Origin: Pseudomonas chlororaphis subsp. piscium
GTDB lineage: Bacteria; Pseudomonadota; Gammaproteobacteria; Pseudomonadales; Pseudomonadaceae
Length of the DNA stretch: 64,000 bases
Assembly (NCBI RefSeq): GCF_003850345.1
Contig: NZ_CP027707.1
Coordinates: 5,890,001 to 5,954,000 of the forward strand
Reading direction: 5' to 3'
The notes under the pieces were generated by a model. It was not told where the DNA came from. It saw nothing but the letters and a program-made list of their open reading frames with translations, and searched no databases. The position numbers and the translations under genes are program-made. Positions 9,317-20,043 of the stretch are shown here, in pieces (the first letter of the stretch is position 1; the number at the start of each line of letters is the position of its first letter).

Positions 9317-10752
9317 TCTGGCTACGCAGCGACCTGCGTCTGCATGACAACACCGCGCTGAGCGCCGCGACCCAGCGCGGGCCGACTGTGGCCGTATACC
9401 TGCTGAGCCCGACGCAATGGCAGGCGCATGACGATGCGCCGTGCAAGGTCGACTTCTGGCTGCGCAACCTGGAGCAGTTGAGCGGTGACCTGGCCCGGCT
9501 GAACATCCCGCTGCTGATCCGCGAGGCCCCAAGCTGGGAACAGGCCCCCCAGGTACTGTTGCAGCTGTGTCAGGAGCTAGCCATCGAGGCGCTGCACGTC
9601 AACGAGGAATACGGCATTCACGAGAGCCGCCGCGATACAGCGGTGGCCAGCCTGCTGAAGAGTCACAGCGTGAATTTCCACAGTTACCTCGATCAGTTGC
9701 TGTTCCGGCCCGGCAGCGTGCTGACCAGGAGCGGCTGCTATTTCCAGGTCTTCAGCCAGTTCCGCAAGGTCTGCTACAACCGGTTGCACAGCGCCCTGCC
9801 GCCACGGCTGGCGATACCCGGGGTGCAAGCCGCGCTGAGGATAAAGGCCGATGTGGTGCCCCGGCAGGTCGAGGGTTTCCCCACACCCACCTCGCACTTG
9901 CAAGCGCTCTGGCCAGCCGGTGAAACCGCGGCGCAACAACGCCTGGCGCATTTTGCCGAAGCGCAGCTCGACCACTACCAAGCCGAGCGCGACTTCCCGG
10001 CCAAGCCCGGCACCAGCCAGCTTTCGCCCTACCTCGCCGCCGGCGTGCTGTCGCCACGCCAATGCCTGCACGCGGCCCTGCAAAACAACCGCGGCGAGTT
10101 CGCCAGCGGCAGCCCCGGCGCCGTCACCTGGATCAACGAACTGCTCTGGCGCGAGTTCTACAAACACATCCTGGTGGGCTACCCGCGGGTGTCCCGGCAC
10201 CGGGCCTTCCGCCCGGAAACCGAAGCCGTGGCCTGGCGCGATGCCCCCGATGAGCTGGCGGCCTGGCAACAGGCCCGCACCGGCCTGCCGATCATCGACG
10301 CCGCCATGCGCCAGTTGCTGGAAACCGGCTGGATGCACAATCGCCTGCGGATGATCGTGGCGATGTTCCTGACCAAGAACCTGCTGATCGACTGGCGCCT
10401 GGGCGAACGCTTTTTCATGCGCCACCTGATCGACGGCGACCTGTCGGCGAACAATGGGGGCTGGCAGTGGAGTTCATCCACCGGCACCGATTCGGTGCCC
10501 TACTTCCGGATCTTCAATCCGCTGAGCCAGTCGCAGAGGTTCGACAGCCAAGGGACTTTCATCAAGCACTGGCTGCCGGAGCTGGCGGGGTTGAATGAAA
10601 AAGATATCCACAACCCGAACGCCATGGGCGGCCTGTTCGGCGTGGCCGGTTACCCGCCGCCGATGGTCGATCTGTCGATGTCCCGCGAGCGCGCCCTCGC
10701 GGCCTTCAAGAACCTGCCGTCGCGGCCGGTTGCCGAGGGGTATCGGGAATAA
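9307..10752 (+). CDS. phr: Deoxyribodipyrimidine photolyase (CPD photolyase)
   Basis: It repairs UV-induced cyclobutane pyrimidine dimers using blue light. The 481-residue protein starts MQLIWLRSDLRLHDN (N-terminal alpha/beta antenna domain) and has the C-terminal FAD-binding region with INELLWREFYKHIL, TGLPIIDAAMRQL, ETGWMHNRLRM and SSTGTDSVPYFRIFNP. All conserved segments are present, so it should be active. The start follows family alignment; the in-frame upstream extension overlaps the YbgA remnant. Expression is probably light-controlled through the two TGTACA-N12 repeats upstream, although the expected regulator gene is not in this window. Confidence 0.96.
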   Translation: MQLIWLRSDLRLHDNTALSAATQRGPTVAVYLLSPTQWQAHDDAPCKVDFWLRNLEQLSGDLARLNIPLLIREAPSWEQAPQVLLQLCQELAIEALHVNEEYGIHESRRDTAVASLLKSHSVNFHSYLDQLLFRPGSVLTRSGCYFQVFSQFRKVCYNRLHSALPPRLAIPGVQAALRIKADVVPRQVEGFPTPTSHLQALWPAGETAAQQRLAHFAEAQLDHYQAERDFPAKPGTSQLSPYLAAGVLSPRQCLHAALQNNRGEFASGSPGAVTWINELLWREFYKHILVGYPRVSRHRAFRPETEAVAWRDAPDELAAWQQARTGLPIIDAAMRQLLETGWMHNRLRMIVAMFLTKNLLIDWRLGERFFMRHLIDGDLSANNGGWQWSSSTGTDSVPYFRIFNPLSQSQRFDSQGTFIKHWLPELAGLNEKDIHNPNAMGGLFGVAGYPPPMVDLSMSRERALAAFKNLPSRPVAEGYRE

Positions 10753-10817
10753 GGGAGCGGCAGGCGTCCGTCAGTGGTTTCACACAGCCTGCGGCCACTG
10801 CCTTACACTGCGCGCCT

Positions 10818-11123
10818 ATGACCACTATTCCTGTCACCCAGATCGCCGAAACAGCGGTCACCTGCTCGAGCTGCGCGGCCTGCTGCTGCCAACTGGAAGT
10901 GATGCTGATCACCGAAACCGGGGTGCCCGAACGCTTTATCGACACCGACGACTGGGGTGGCGAAGTCATGCTGCGGCTGGATGACGGTTGGTGTGCCGCG
11001 CTGGATCGCAACAGCATGCTGTGCAGCATCTACGAACAACGGCCCCTGATCTGCCGGGAGTTCGAGATGGGGGAAGTGGACTGCCTCAACGAACGCCGCG
11101 GCATCGCCACGGCGTATCGCTGA
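10818..11123 (+). CDS. YkgJ-family cysteine cluster protein
   Basis: A 101-residue protein with the metal-binding pattern CSSCAACCC near residue 17, WCAAL near 60, and CSIYEQRPLICREFEMG followed by a further Cys. These conserved cysteines define the YkgJ/Fe-S or zinc cluster family, whose biochemical role is unknown. It lies 65 bases after phr on the same strand and may have its own promoter. The short length fits the small PA-type members of the family. Confidence 0.85.
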   Translation: MTTIPVTQIAETAVTCSSCAACCCQLEVMLITETGVPERFIDTDDWGGEVMLRLDDGWCAALDRNSMLCSIYEQRPLICREFEMGEVDCLNERRGIATAYR

Positions 11124-11130
11124 AAGGGTC

Positions 11131-11649
11131 TTACAACGGCATGGTGTAATGCAGCGAGTAGCTCTCTACACCGTCGTTGGGCGTTGTAATACCAGCGTTG
11201 GAATAGTGCGTGGCACGGATACCGACTTCATGCCCGCCGTTGAAACGCAGGCCGAAACCGAAGCGGTCCTCGAACTGGAACGCCGAACCGAGCTTGTTGT
11301 CCTCCACCTCGGTGTTGGCGAACACCGCCACGCCGATCCCCGCCTCGATGTAAGGCTTGATGTTCTGCCCGGCAAATTCGTACACCAGTACCGGCGAGAA
11401 CGACAGACTGTGGTTGCTGGACGTCTTGTCGCCATCCCAGAAGGTATAGGCACCGCTCCAGTAGCCGGTCAGACGACCGACATCGCTTTGCAACCAGCTT
11501 TTGTCCCAATCGAATTGCATGCCCAGGCGATAAGCCTGGGTCGAATCACTGGTCTGTCCCACCGAAAACTCGACGCCAGCCGCCTGTACCGAAAGACTTT
11601 GCCCCAACAGCGCGGCCGCAAGCGCAGCCAAATAAAACATTCGTCTCAT
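11131..11649 (-). CDS. pagL: Lipid A 3-O-deacylase, PagL family
   Basis: An outer-membrane beta-barrel esterase that removes the 3-linked acyl chain from lipid A. The start at 11649 (MRRMFYLAALAAALLG) has AAGGA eight bases upstream and gives a signal peptide ending at VQA. The mature protein of about 150 residues alternates polar and apolar residues as a barrel should, and ends in an aromatic-rich strand. The catalytic His and Ser are visible in ATHYSNAG near the C-terminus (H-x-S-N motif). It converges on the YkgJ-type gene. An extracytoplasmic-function sigma promoter candidate lies upstream. Confidence 0.88.
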   Translation of the reverse strand: MRRMFYLAALAAALLGQSLSVQAAGVEFSVGQTSDSTQAYRLGMQFDWDKSWLQSDVGRLTGYWSGAYTFWDGDKTSSNHSLSFSPVLVYEFAGQNIKPYIEAGIGVAVFANTEVEDNKLGSAFQFEDRFGFGLRFNGGHEVGIRATHYSNAGITTPNDGVESYSLHYTMPL

Positions 11650-11707
11650 CAGGAACATCCTTTTCAAACGATTCGTATGGTGTTGTACAGATGTCACACA
11701 CACGTTA

Positions 11708-11735
11708 GTAGAAATCCGCGCTTGAACAGAAGTTC
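11708..11735 (-). promoter_or_regulatory. Possible AlgU/RpoE-type promoter for pagL
   Basis: On the minus strand GAACTT (11735-11730) is followed after 17 bases by TCTAC (11712-11708). The -35 matches the AlgU envelope-stress consensus GAACTT; the -10 matches only partly (TCTGA expected). It is placed about 60 bases before the pagL start. Confidence 0.35.
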
Positions 11736-11765
11736 AGCGCAAATCACCGCTTCTGCGTGATTCTT

Positions 11766-12557
11766 CTATAGAGCGAAGCTTTGCACCGCTCCCGTCTCTT
11801 TCCAGAGCAGCGGCAGAATATGTCTGAAATGATGCGGATCGCCACTGGTCCAGAACTGAGCCTGGCGTGCCGGCCCCGCGGCCAACAGCTCGCGCTCGCC
11901 GAGCAAGCGCTCCAGTTGGCGGGCAACCGCGGCCCCGGTATCGATCAGGCTGATGTCCTCGGGGATCATCGACTTGAGCAACGGCTTGAGAAACGGATAG
12001 TGGGTGCAGCCGAGGATGATGGTGTCGCAGCCGGCCGCCAGCAGCGGCTCGACATACCCCTGCAGCAGTTGGCGCAACGCGGGGCTGTGCAGATCCCCGG
12101 CCTCGATCCGTTCCACCAGGCCCGGGCATGGCCGGGTAATGACCTTGATGTCGGTGGCGAAACGATCGAGCAAGGCGGCGAACTTGGCACTCTGCAAGGT
12201 GCCGGTGGTGGCCAGCACACCGACCACGCCGCTGCGGGTGGCGGCGGCAGCCGGCTTGACCGCGGGCTCCATGCCGACGATGGGCCAGTCCGGGTAGTCC
12301 CGACGCAGGTCGGCGACGCCGGCCACAGTCGCGGTGTTGCAAGCCAGCACCAGCGCCTTGGCGCCCTGCTCGCGGAAAAACCCGGCGACCAGGCTGCAAC
12401 GCTGGCGGATGAATTCGGGGGTTTTCTCGCCATAGGGAATGTTGCCGCAATCGGCTACATACAGCAGCGACTCATGGGGCAGGCGCTGCTGGATTTCCGC
12501 CAGTACCGACAGGCCGCCGACGCCGGAGTCGAAGACACCGATCGGCGCTTCACGCAT
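11766..12557 (-). CDS. murI: Glutamate racemase
   Basis: It interconverts L- and D-glutamate to supply D-Glu for peptidoglycan. The 263-residue protein begins [15 protein letters not shown] and has both catalytic cysteine motifs, LACNTATV (about residue 70) and [10 protein letters not shown] (about residue 182). The start at 12557 overlaps the moeB stop by 8 bases, showing coupling. It is the last gene of the hemA-prfA-prmC-moeB-murI unit on the minus strand. The in-frame extension upstream lies inside moeB and is ignored. Confidence 0.95.
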   Translation of the reverse strand: MREAPIGVFDSGVGGLSVLAEIQQRLPHESLLYVADCGNIPYGEKTPEFIRQRCSLVAGFFREQGAKALVLACNTATVAGVADLRRDYPDWPIVGMEPAVKPAAAATRSGVVGVLATTGTLQSAKFAALLDRFATDIKVITRPCPGLVERIEAGDLHSPALRQLLQGYVEPLLAAGCDTIILGCTHYPFLKPLLKSMIPEDISLIDTGAAVARQLERLLGERELLAAGPARQAQFWTSGDPHHFRHILPLLWKETGAVQSFAL

Positions 12558-13305
12558 GCTGGTCTCCACAGACGCTGCAGCCCGGGTCGCGCTTGACCCG
12601 CAGTTCGCGAAAGCGCGTGCCCAGGGCATCGATCAACAACAGGCGGCCCACCAGCGGCTCGCCGAACCCCACCAGCAGCTTCAAGGCCTCGAGGGCCTGC
12701 AGGCTGCCCACCAACCCTACTAGCGGCCCGACCACACCGGCTTCGCTGCAGGTCAGTTCGGCTTCGCTGCCGTGCCCATATAAACAGTGGTAGCACGGGC
12801 TCTCGGGGCGGCGTGGGTCGAACACCGACAACTGCCCTTCCAGGCGAATCGCAGCGCCACTGACCAGCGGCTTACCGACGGCGACACAAGCGGCATTCAC
12901 CGCCTCGCGAGTGGAGAAGTTGTCGGTGCAATCGAGCACCAGGTCCACCGCCGTGACCGCGGCCGCCAGGGAGTCGGCATCCAGCGCGGCGCGATGGGGC
13001 ACCAGCTGGATTTCGGGATTGATCGCGGACAAGCGACGCATCGCCGAATCGACCTTGCTCAGGCCGACGCTGTCGGTGTCATGGATGATCTGGCGTTGCA
13101 GGTTGGTCAGGTCGACCGTATCGAAGTCGGCCAGGTGCAGCTCGCCGACACCCGCGGCGGCCAGGTACAAGGCCACCGGAGCGCCCAGGCCGCCGAGGCC
13201 GACGATCAATACGCGGCTGGCCTTGAGTCGCAACTGGCCATCGATGTCGACGTGCTGCAACAGAATCTGCCGGCTGTAGCGCAACAACTCCTGATCGTTC
13301 AGCAC
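12550..13305 (-). CDS. moeB: MoeB/ThiF-family adenylyltransferase
   Basis: An E1-like enzyme that adenylates the C-terminal Gly-Gly of the small molybdopterin synthase subunit during molybdenum cofactor synthesis. The 251-residue protein has the ATP-binding [20 protein letters not shown], the [11 protein letters not shown] segment, the DCTDNF motif and zinc-binding CYHCLYG and CSVCGD pairs. It overlaps both neighbours (prmC by 7 bases, murI by 8). A role as thiazole or HesA-type activator cannot be excluded from sequence alone, but the length without a rhodanese domain fits MoeB. Confidence 0.9.
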   Translation of the reverse strand: MLNDQELLRYSRQILLQHVDIDGQLRLKASRVLIVGLGGLGAPVALYLAAAGVGELHLADFDTVDLTNLQRQIIHDTDSVGLSKVDSAMRRLSAINPEIQLVPHRAALDADSLAAAVTAVDLVLDCTDNFSTREAVNAACVAVGKPLVSGAAIRLEGQLSVFDPRRPESPCYHCLYGHGSEAELTCSEAGVVGPLVGLVGSLQALEALKLLVGFGEPLVGRLLLIDALGTRFRELRVKRDPGCSVCGDQHA

Positions 13306-14129
13306 GGCAGGCTTCCTAAGCTGATGCGTTCATGACCACCCAGGTCGACACGGCTGTGGACCTCGGCAAACCCTTGGCTGAGTAACAGGCCGCGTACAGC
13401 CGGCGCTTGATCATAGCCATGCTCCAGCATCAACCAGCCGCCGGCTTCGAGGTGACCTGGCGCCTGGGCAATGATCAGGCGCAGATCGTCCAGCCCGTCC
13501 TTGCCCGCGACCAGGGCGCTCTCCGGCTCGAAGCGCACATCGCCGGCCGCCAGATGCGGGTCGGCGTCGGCAATATAGGGCGGATTGCTGATGATCAGCT
13601 GATAACGCTCGCCTTGCAGGGCGCTGAACCAATGGCTGCTCAGCACCCTGACATTGTCCAGTTGCAGGCGCTGGCGGTTGCGTTCGGCCAGGGCCACGGC
13701 TTCCAGCACCCGGTCGACCGCGGTGACCCGCCACGCCGGGCGCTCGCTGGCCAGGGCCAGGGCGATGGCACCGCTGCCGGTGCCCAGGTCGAGCACCTTG
13801 GCCGGCGTGGCGGCCAGCAGCTCCAGCGCCGCTTCCACCAGCAACTCGGTGTCAGGGCGCGGAATCAGGGTGTGGGGCGCCACTTCCAGGTCGAGCTTCC
13901 AGAACCCCTGCTGGCCAAGGATATAGGCCACCGGCTCGCCGGAGCGGCGCCGCTGCAGGTAACTGGCGAAGGTCAATGCCGCTTCGCTGGGCACGATCCG
14001 CTCGGGCCAGGTGTGCAGGAAGCTGCGCGGCTTGCCCAGGGCGGCGGCCAGCAGCAACTCGGCATCCAGACGGGCCGTGGGCGAATCGGGCAATTGGGCG
14101 GCGCGCAGCAGGCTGGCGATGATGGTCAT
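13299..14129 (-). CDS. prmC: Release factor glutamine N5-methyltransferase
   Basis: It methylates the Gln of the GGQ motif in release factors 1 and 2. The 276-residue protein has an N-terminal helical domain and a C-terminal AdoMet-dependent methyltransferase domain with VLDLGTGSGAIALALA and the diagnostic NPPY motif in LIISNPPYIAD. It follows prfA after six bases, placing the enzyme next to its substrate gene, an arrangement common in proteobacteria. Confidence 0.95.
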   Translation of the reverse strand: MTIIASLLRAAQLPDSPTARLDAELLLAAALGKPRSFLHTWPERIVPSEAALTFASYLQRRRSGEPVAYILGQQGFWKLDLEVAPHTLIPRPDTELLVEAALELLAATPAKVLDLGTGSGAIALALASERPAWRVTAVDRVLEAVALAERNRQRLQLDNVRVLSSHWFSALQGERYQLIISNPPYIADADPHLAAGDVRFEPESALVAGKDGLDDLRLIIAQAPGHLEAGGWLMLEHGYDQAPAVRGLLLSQGFAEVHSRVDLGGHERISLGSLPC

Positions 14130-14135
14130 TTATGT

Positions 14136-15218
14136 TTACTCGCCCAGTGCCGCAAGTTGATCGGCCTGGTATTCGGCCAGAAGCGGTTCGATCACGGCCT
14201 CGACGCCACCGGCGAGGATTTCATCGAGGGAATAGAGGGTCAGGTTGACGCGGTGATCGGTCACCCGGCCCTGGGGAAAGTTGTAGGTGCGGATACGCTC
14301 GGAGCGGTCGCCCGAACCCACCAGCAGCTTGCGTTCGCTGGCAATCGCATTAGCCGCGGCGCTGGTCTGCTGGTCGTTGAGCTTGGCCGACAGCCAGGAC
14401 ATGGCCCGCGCCCGGTTCTTGTGCTGGGAACGCTCTTCCTGGCACTCGACCACGATTCCCGACGGGATGTGGGTGATGCGGATCGCCGAGTCGGTCTTGT
14501 TGACGTGCTGGCCACCGGCACCGGAGGAGCGGTAGGTGTCGATCCGCAGGTCCGCCGGGTTGATCTCGATGGCTTCCTGCTCGTCCGGCTCGGGCAATAC
14601 CGCCACGGTGCAGGCCGAGGTATGGATGCGCCCCTGGGATTCAGTGGCCGGCACCCGCTGTACGCGGTGGGCGCCGGATTCGAATTTCAGCTTGCCGTAG
14701 ACGTTCTCGCCTTCGACCCGGGCGATGACTTCTTTATAGCCGCCGTGCTCGCCCTCGTTTTCCGAGAGGATCTCCAGCCGCCAGCCACGCCGCTCGGCAT
14801 AACGCGAATACATGCGGAACAGGTCGCCGGAGAAGATCGCCGCCTCGTCGCCACCGGTGCCGGCGCGGATTTCCAGGAACACGTTGCGCCCGTCGTTGGG
14901 GTCCTTGGGCAACAGCATGCGTTGCAGGGTGCTTTCCAGCTCGACCAGTTGCTCCTTGGCCTCGCGGACTTCTTCCACCGCCATTTCGCGCATGTCCGGA
15001 TCGCTGTCCTTGAGCAGCGCCTGGGCGCCCTCGAGATCGGCCTGGACCTTGAGCACCTGTTTATAGGTCTCGACGATCGGCTCGACTTCGGCGTACTCCT
15101 TGGAATAGGCGCGGAACTTGGCCTGATCGGAAATGACTTCGCCGTCGCCAAGCAACGCGGTCAGTTCCTCGAAACGGTCCTGGAGGACATCCAGCTTATT
15201 GAGCAGTGACGCTTTCAT
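14136..15218 (-). CDS. prfA: Peptide chain release factor 1
   Basis: RF1 reads UAA and UAG stop codons and triggers peptide release. The 360-residue protein contains the peptidyl-transferase GGQ motif ([15 protein letters not shown], near residue 235) and the codon-reading PxT region [14 protein letters not shown]. Its start overlaps the hemA stop by four bases. Length and all motifs are intact. Confidence 0.97.
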   Translation of the reverse strand: MKASLLNKLDVLQDRFEELTALLGDGEVISDQAKFRAYSKEYAEVEPIVETYKQVLKVQADLEGAQALLKDSDPDMREMAVEEVREAKEQLVELESTLQRMLLPKDPNDGRNVFLEIRAGTGGDEAAIFSGDLFRMYSRYAERRGWRLEILSENEGEHGGYKEVIARVEGENVYGKLKFESGAHRVQRVPATESQGRIHTSACTVAVLPEPDEQEAIEINPADLRIDTYRSSGAGGQHVNKTDSAIRITHIPSGIVVECQEERSQHKNRARAMSWLSAKLNDQQTSAAANAIASERKLLVGSGDRSERIRTYNFPQGRVTDHRVNLTLYSLDEILAGGVEAVIEPLLAEYQADQLAALGE

Positions 15219-16501
15219 TGCGGTTTTTTATCCGAAGAGTCCGAAGCGCCCTCACCGAGGGCAAAGAGTTCCTGGGCCATGGCCAGCGCATCCAGGCGGC
15301 CTTCAGCGGTCAGTTTTTTCAACTGGACGCTGGGCGCATGCAGCAATTTGTTGGTCAGGCCGCGAGCCAGTTGCATCAGGACGTCTTCGGCGCTGCTGCC
15401 GTTGGCCAGCATGCGCTGGGCCTTTTGCAGTTCTTCGTCGCGCAGGCGCTCGCTCTGCTGACGATACGCCTTGAGCACATCCACCGCAGCCAGCTCGCGC
15501 AGGCGCGCCATGAAGTCCTCGGCGCCGATGTTCACCAGCTCTTCCGCCGCCTGCGCCGCGCCTTGACGGCTCTTGAGGTTTTCGGCGACCACTTCGTGGA
15601 GATCGTCGACGGTATAGAGGTAAACGTCGTCCAACTCGCCGACTTCCGGCTCAATATCCCGGGGAACGGCGATATCCACCATAAAGATCGGCTTGTGCTT
15701 GCGCAGCTTCAGCGCGCTTTCCACCGCGCCCTTGCCCAGGATCGGCAACTGGCTGGCGGTGGAACTGATGACGATGTCGCTGTGCACTAGCTCCTGAGGG
15801 ATATCCGACAACAGCACGGCATGGGCTCCAAACTGTTCGGCCAGGGTGCTGGCGCGCTCCAGGGTGCGGTTGGCGACCACGATGCGCTTGACCCCCAGGT
15901 CATGCAGGTGGCGGGCGACCAGGGTGATGGTCTCGCCGGCGCCGATCAGCAGCGCCTGGCTGCGCTGCAGATCGCTGAAAATCTGTTTCGCCAGGCTCAC
16001 CGCGGCAAAGGCCACGGAAACCGGGTTTTCGCCGATGGCGGTATCGGTGCGCACCTGTTTGGCGGCACTGAAGGTGGCCTGGAACAGCCGCCCCAGCAGC
16101 GGACCAATGGTTCCGGCCTCACGCGCCACAGCGTAGGCGGATTTCATCTGCCCGAGGATCTGCGGTTCGCCCAGCACCAGCGAATCCAGCCCCGAGGCGA
16201 CACGCATCATGTGACGAACGGCCGCATCGTCTTCGTGCACATAGGCACTGGCGCGCAGGTCTTCGAGGCTCAGATGGTGGTACTCGGCCAGCCAGCGCAG
16301 CACGACATCCGCCGAAAGGTGATCCTGTTCTATATAGAGTTCACTGCGATTGCAGGTGGAGAGGATCGCAGCTTCGCGGCTGTCGGTGAGGCGGCAGAGC
16401 TGCTGCAAGGCCTCAACCAACTGCTCAGGGGTAAAGGCCACGCGCTCGCGGACGTCTACTGAAGCAGTCTTGTGGTTAATACCGAGTGCGAGGAAGGCCA
16501 T
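15215..16501 (-). CDS. hemA: Glutamyl-tRNA reductase
   Basis: It reduces glutamyl-tRNA-Glu to glutamate-1-semialdehyde, the first committed step of tetrapyrrole synthesis by the C5 pathway. The 428-residue protein opens [13 protein letters not shown] and carries the catalytic cysteine in [10 protein letters not shown] (near residue 50), the tRNA/substrate site [17 protein letters not shown] and an NADPH-binding domain with ALLIGAGET. It is the first gene of the minus-strand operon and is divergent from the TPR lipoprotein gene. Confidence 0.97.
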   Translation of the reverse strand: MAFLALGINHKTASVDVRERVAFTPEQLVEALQQLCRLTDSREAAILSTCNRSELYIEQDHLSADVVLRWLAEYHHLSLEDLRASAYVHEDDAAVRHMMRVASGLDSLVLGEPQILGQMKSAYAVAREAGTIGPLLGRLFQATFSAAKQVRTDTAIGENPVSVAFAAVSLAKQIFSDLQRSQALLIGAGETITLVARHLHDLGVKRIVVANRTLERASTLAEQFGAHAVLLSDIPQELVHSDIVISSTASQLPILGKGAVESALKLRKHKPIFMVDIAVPRDIEPEVGELDDVYLYTVDDLHEVVAENLKSRQGAAQAAEELVNIGAEDFMARLRELAAVDVLKAYRQQSERLRDEELQKAQRMLANGSSAEDVLMQLARGLTNKLLHAPSVQLKKLTAEGRLDALAMAQELFALGEGASDSSDKKPQ

Positions 16502-16682
16502 TCAAGGTCGCTGATGATGTCGAGAAGCCGACAATTGTCCTACTTCGAAAGATTCAGAACAACCACTGCCGACTATTGTCCCAATAGACTGCCTCTGTAA
16601 GGCATCCGCTGAGTCTCGGTTATGTTTGGCCGAAGGCTTGTGTCATGATGATCCGACCGCAGGTTAGTCGTCCTCTTCCTAT

Positions 16683-18407
16683 ATGAATAGATCTTCCGCG
16701 TTGCTCCTCGCTTTTGTCTTCCTCAGCGGCTGCCAGGCCTTGGCACCCGTTTCACCGGACGGTACGCCGCCGGTCGAAGACAGCACACCGGCTCCTGAAA
16801 AGCCCAAGGTTTACTCCTCGTTCAGCGAAGACACGATCTTCAGCCTGCTGAGCGCGGAACTGGCTGGCCAACGCAATCGTTTCGACATTGCCCTGGACAA
16901 CTATGTCACCCAGGCCATCAACACCCAGGACCCGGGCATCTCCGAGCGGGCGTTCCGCATCGCCGAATACCTGGGCGCCGACCAGGCCGCGCTGGACACG
17001 GCGCTGATCTGGGCGAAAAACGCCCCGGACGACCTGGAAGCTCAGCGTGCCGCCGCCATCCAGCTGGCCCGCACCGGGCGTTACGACGAATCCATGGTCT
17101 ATATGGAGAAAGTCCTGCAGGGCAAGGGCGACACCCACTTCGATTTCCTCGCGCTGTCGGCCGCCGACACCGACCAGGACACCCGCAACGGTCTGATGAA
17201 GAGTTTCGACCGCCTGCTGCAAAAACACCCGAACAACGGCCAACTGGTCTTCGGCAAGGCGTTGCTGCTGCAACAGGACGGCGACACCCGCGAAGCCCTG
17301 AAGCTGCTCGAGCAGAACCCGCCGGAAGAAGGCGAAATCGCGCCGATCCTCCTGCGCGCCCGCCTGCTGCAGAGCCTCAGCCGCGCCGACGAAGCCCTGC
17401 CGCTGCTGGAAAAAAGCATTCGCAAGTACCCGGACGACAAGCGCCTGCGCCTGACTTACGCGCGCATGCTGGTCGAACAGGATCGCATGGACGATGCCAA
17501 GGCCCAGTTCTCCAGCCTGGTCCAGCAGTATCCGGAAGACGACGAGCTGCGTTACTCCCTGGCACTGGTCTGCCTGGAAGCCAAGGACTGGGCAGAAGCC
17601 AAGGGTTACCTGGAAGACCTGATCGCCCGGGAAAGCCATGTCGATTCGGCGCACCTGAACCTTGGCCGCATCGCCGAAGAACTCAATGATCCACAGGGCG
17701 CGCTGGTGGAATACGGCCAGGTCGGCCCAGGCAACGACTACCTGCCGGCACAATTGCGTCAGGCCGATATCCTGATGAACAACGGCCGTACCGCCGAAGC
17801 CGAAAAACGCCTGGCCGCGGCCCGCGACACCCAACCGGACTACGCCATCCAGCTGTACCTGATCGAAGCCGAAACCCTGTCCGCCAACAAACAGGGCGAC
17901 AAGGCCTGGAAGATTCTCCAGCAAGCCCTGCAGCAATACCCGGACGACGTAAACCTGCTCTACACCCGTGCGATGCAGGCCGAGAAGCGCAACGACCTGG
18001 CCCAGATGGAAAAGGACCTGCGCCTGATCATCAAGCGCGAGCCGGACAACGCCATGGCCTTGAACGCCCTCGGCTACACCCTGTCGGATCGCACGACCCG
18101 CTACGCCGAAGCCAAGGCCCTGATCGAACAGGCCCATCAGCTGACCCCGGACGATCCGGCGGTGCTCGATAGCCTGGGCTGGGTGAACTATCGCCTGGGC
18201 AACCTCGCGGAGGCCGAACGCCTGCTGCGCCAGGCGCTGGAACGCTTCCCCGACCAGGAAGTCGCCGCGCACCTGGGCGAAGTGCTCTGGGCCAATGGCA
18301 AGCAACGCGAAGCCAGGCAGATCTGGAGCAAGTTCCTCAAGGATCAGCCCGACAGCCCAATCCTGCGCAGCACCATCAAGCGCCTGACCGGATCAGAGAC
18401 CCTTTAA
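16683..18407 (+). CDS. TPR-repeat lipoprotein (PA4667-like)
   Basis: A 574-residue tetratricopeptide-repeat protein. The N-terminus is a lipoprotein signal with the lipobox LSGC, so the mature protein should be acylated at Cys17 and sit in the periplasm, most likely at the outer membrane. Repeated TPR helices run through most of the protein; the clearest are near residues 460-560 ([35 protein letters not shown]). Function is not established. It lies four bases before lolB, which also acts on lipoproteins, and the pairing is conserved in Pseudomonas, suggesting an envelope role. Confidence 0.88.
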   Translation: MNRSSALLLAFVFLSGCQALAPVSPDGTPPVEDSTPAPEKPKVYSSFSEDTIFSLLSAELAGQRNRFDIALDNYVTQAINTQDPGISERAFRIAEYLGADQAALDTALIWAKNAPDDLEAQRAAAIQLARTGRYDESMVYMEKVLQGKGDTHFDFLALSAADTDQDTRNGLMKSFDRLLQKHPNNGQLVFGKALLLQQDGDTREALKLLEQNPPEEGEIAPILLRARLLQSLSRADEALPLLEKSIRKYPDDKRLRLTYARMLVEQDRMDDAKAQFSSLVQQYPEDDELRYSLALVCLEAKDWAEAKGYLEDLIARESHVDSAHLNLGRIAEELNDPQGALVEYGQVGPGNDYLPAQLRQADILMNNGRTAEAEKRLAAARDTQPDYAIQLYLIEAETLSANKQGDKAWKILQQALQQYPDDVNLLYTRAMQAEKRNDLAQMEKDLRLIIKREPDNAMALNALGYTLSDRTTRYAEAKALIEQAHQLTPDDPAVLDSLGWVNYRLGNLAEAERLLRQALERFPDQEVAAHLGEVLWANGKQREARQIWSKFLKDQPDSPILRSTIKRLTGSETL

Positions 18408-18411
18408 GACT

Positions 18412-19029
18412 ATGTTTTTGCGCCACCTTATCGTTTTCAGCTTTATCGCTCTGCTCGCCGGCTGTTCGGGTTTCGGTACCCGTGAATCCGTCGAGGGTCA
18501 TGGCAGCCCCGCGTTATGGCGCGAACATAAGCAGCAGTTGACCGGCCTCGACGGCTGGCAGATCAACGGCAAGATCGGCATTCGTGCGCCCAAGGATTCG
18601 GGCAGCGGCACGCTGTTCTGGCTGCAACGCCAGGACTACTACGATATCCGCCTGTCCGGCCCGCTGGGTCGTGGTGCCGCCCGCCTGACCGGCCGTCCCG
18701 GCCAGGTCGCGCTGGAAGTCGCCAACCAGGGACGTTACGAAGCGCCAACCCCGGAAGCCCTGCTCGAAGAACAGCTGGGCTGGAAGCTGCCTGTCTCCCA
18801 TCTGGCCTGGTGGGTTCGCGGACTGCCCGCCCCCGACAGCAAGAGCCGCCTGACCCTGGATGGCGACAGCCGTTTGTCCAATCTCGAACAGGACGACTGG
18901 CAGGTCGAGTACCTGAGTTATGCACAACAGAGCGGTTACTGGCTGCCCGAGCGGATCAAGCTGCATGGCCGCGACCTTGACGTCACGCTGGTGATCAAGG
19001 AATGGCAACCACGCAAGCTGGGGCAGTAA
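18412..19029 (+). CDS. lolB: Outer-membrane lipoprotein receptor LolB
   Basis: LolB accepts lipoproteins from periplasmic LolA and inserts them in the outer membrane. The 205-residue protein is itself a lipoprotein, with the lipobox LLAGC near residue 18. The mature part shows the LolB features [12 protein letters not shown] and [22 protein letters not shown]. It precedes ispE by two bases, the conserved lolB-ispE-prs order. Confidence 0.95.
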   Translation: MFLRHLIVFSFIALLAGCSGFGTRESVEGHGSPALWREHKQQLTGLDGWQINGKIGIRAPKDSGSGTLFWLQRQDYYDIRLSGPLGRGAARLTGRPGQVALEVANQGRYEAPTPEALLEEQLGWKLPVSHLAWWVRGLPAPDSKSRLTLDGDSRLSNLEQDDWQVEYLSYAQQSGYWLPERIKLHGRDLDVTLVIKEWQPRKLGQ

Positions 19030-19031
19030 GC

Positions 19032-19883
19032 ATGAACGCACCACGACTGACCCTGCCCTCCCCGGCAAAACTCAATCTGATGCTGCACATCCTCGGGCGC
19101 CGTGAAGACGGTTATCACGAGCTGCAGACGATCTTTCAGTTTCTCGATTACGGCGATGAAATCACCTTCGCCGTGCGCGATGACGGCGTCATTCGCCTGC
19201 ATACGGAATTCGCCGGCGTGCCCCACGACAGCAATCTGATCGTGCGGGCGGCCAAACAGCTTCAGGAACAGTCCGCTTGCCCACTGGGTATCGATATCTG
19301 GATCGAGAAAGTCCTGCCCATGGGGGGCGGCATCGGTGGCGGCAGCTCCAATGCGGCGACCACCCTGCTGGGCCTGAATCATCTCTGGCAACTGGGCTGG
19401 GACGAAGATCGCCTGGCCACGCTGGGCCTTTCCCTGGGCGCCGACGTGCCGGTTTTCGTGCGCGGGCATGCGGCTTTCGCCGAGGGCGTGGGAGAAAAAC
19501 TCACCCCGGTAGACCCCGAGGAGCCTTGGTATCTCGTACTGGTGCCGCAAGTCTCTGTAAGTACAGCAGAAATTTTTTCAGATCCGCTGTTGACACGTGA
19601 CACTCCGCCCATTAAAGTGCGCCCCGTTCCCAAGGGAAACAGCAGAAATGACTGCTTGCCGGTGGTTGCAAGGCGTTATCCAGATGTACGTAACGCATTG
19701 AATTTGTTAGGTAAATTTACCGAAGCAAAACTGACCGGAACTGGAAGTTGTGTGTTTGGGGGCTTCCCAAGCAAAGCTGAAGCTGATAAAGTCTCGGCCC
19801 TTCTTACAGAGACCCTTACAGGGTTTGTAGCGAAAGGAAGCAACGTTTCGATGTTGCATCGCAAGCTGCAAAGTCTGCTCTAA
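19032..19883 (+). CDS. ispE: 4-diphosphocytidyl-2-C-methyl-D-erythritol kinase
   Basis: It phosphorylates CDP-methylerythritol in the non-mevalonate isoprenoid pathway. The 283-residue protein belongs to the GHMP kinases: [20 protein letters not shown] at the N-terminus, the ATP-binding [14 protein letters not shown] (about residues 95-108) and a C-terminal [11 protein letters not shown] glycine motif. The start at 19032 follows the lolB stop by two bases. A tRNA gene follows 37 bases after the stop and may be on the same transcript. Confidence 0.96.
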   Translation: MNAPRLTLPSPAKLNLMLHILGRREDGYHELQTIFQFLDYGDEITFAVRDDGVIRLHTEFAGVPHDSNLIVRAAKQLQEQSACPLGIDIWIEKVLPMGGGIGGGSSNAATTLLGLNHLWQLGWDEDRLATLGLSLGADVPVFVRGHAAFAEGVGEKLTPVDPEEPWYLVLVPQVSVSTAEIFSDPLLTRDTPPIKVRPVPKGNSRNDCLPVVARRYPDVRNALNLLGKFTEAKLTGTGSCVFGGFPSKAEADKVSALLTETLTGFVAKGSNVSMLHRKLQSLL

Positions 19884-19920
19884 AAGGAACCAAGTGCCAG
19901 GCACTTGATGCAACAGATAC

Positions 19921-19995
19921 AGGGGCGTCGCCAAGCGGTAAGGCAGCAGGTTTTGATCCTGCCATGCGTTGGTTCGAATCCAGCCGCCCCTGCCA
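19921..19995 (+). tRNA. tRNA-Gln (anticodon TTG)
   Basis: The 7-bp acceptor stem AGGGGCG/CGCCCCT is followed by an encoded GCCA end. The anticodon loop reads GTTTTGATC with TTG, and the T-loop GGTTCGAATCC is standard. Position between ispE and prs is conserved in pseudomonads. Confidence 0.97.
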
Positions 19996-20043
19996 TTTTC
20001 CTTATACTCATCCAGGTATACCCTCAGCCTTCAGGTACTGCGC

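Noticed and set aside
16752..18305. A 517-codon minus-strand frame across the TPR lipoprotein gene
   Set aside because: It has no recognisable domain and mirrors the codon pattern of the plus-strand TPR gene.
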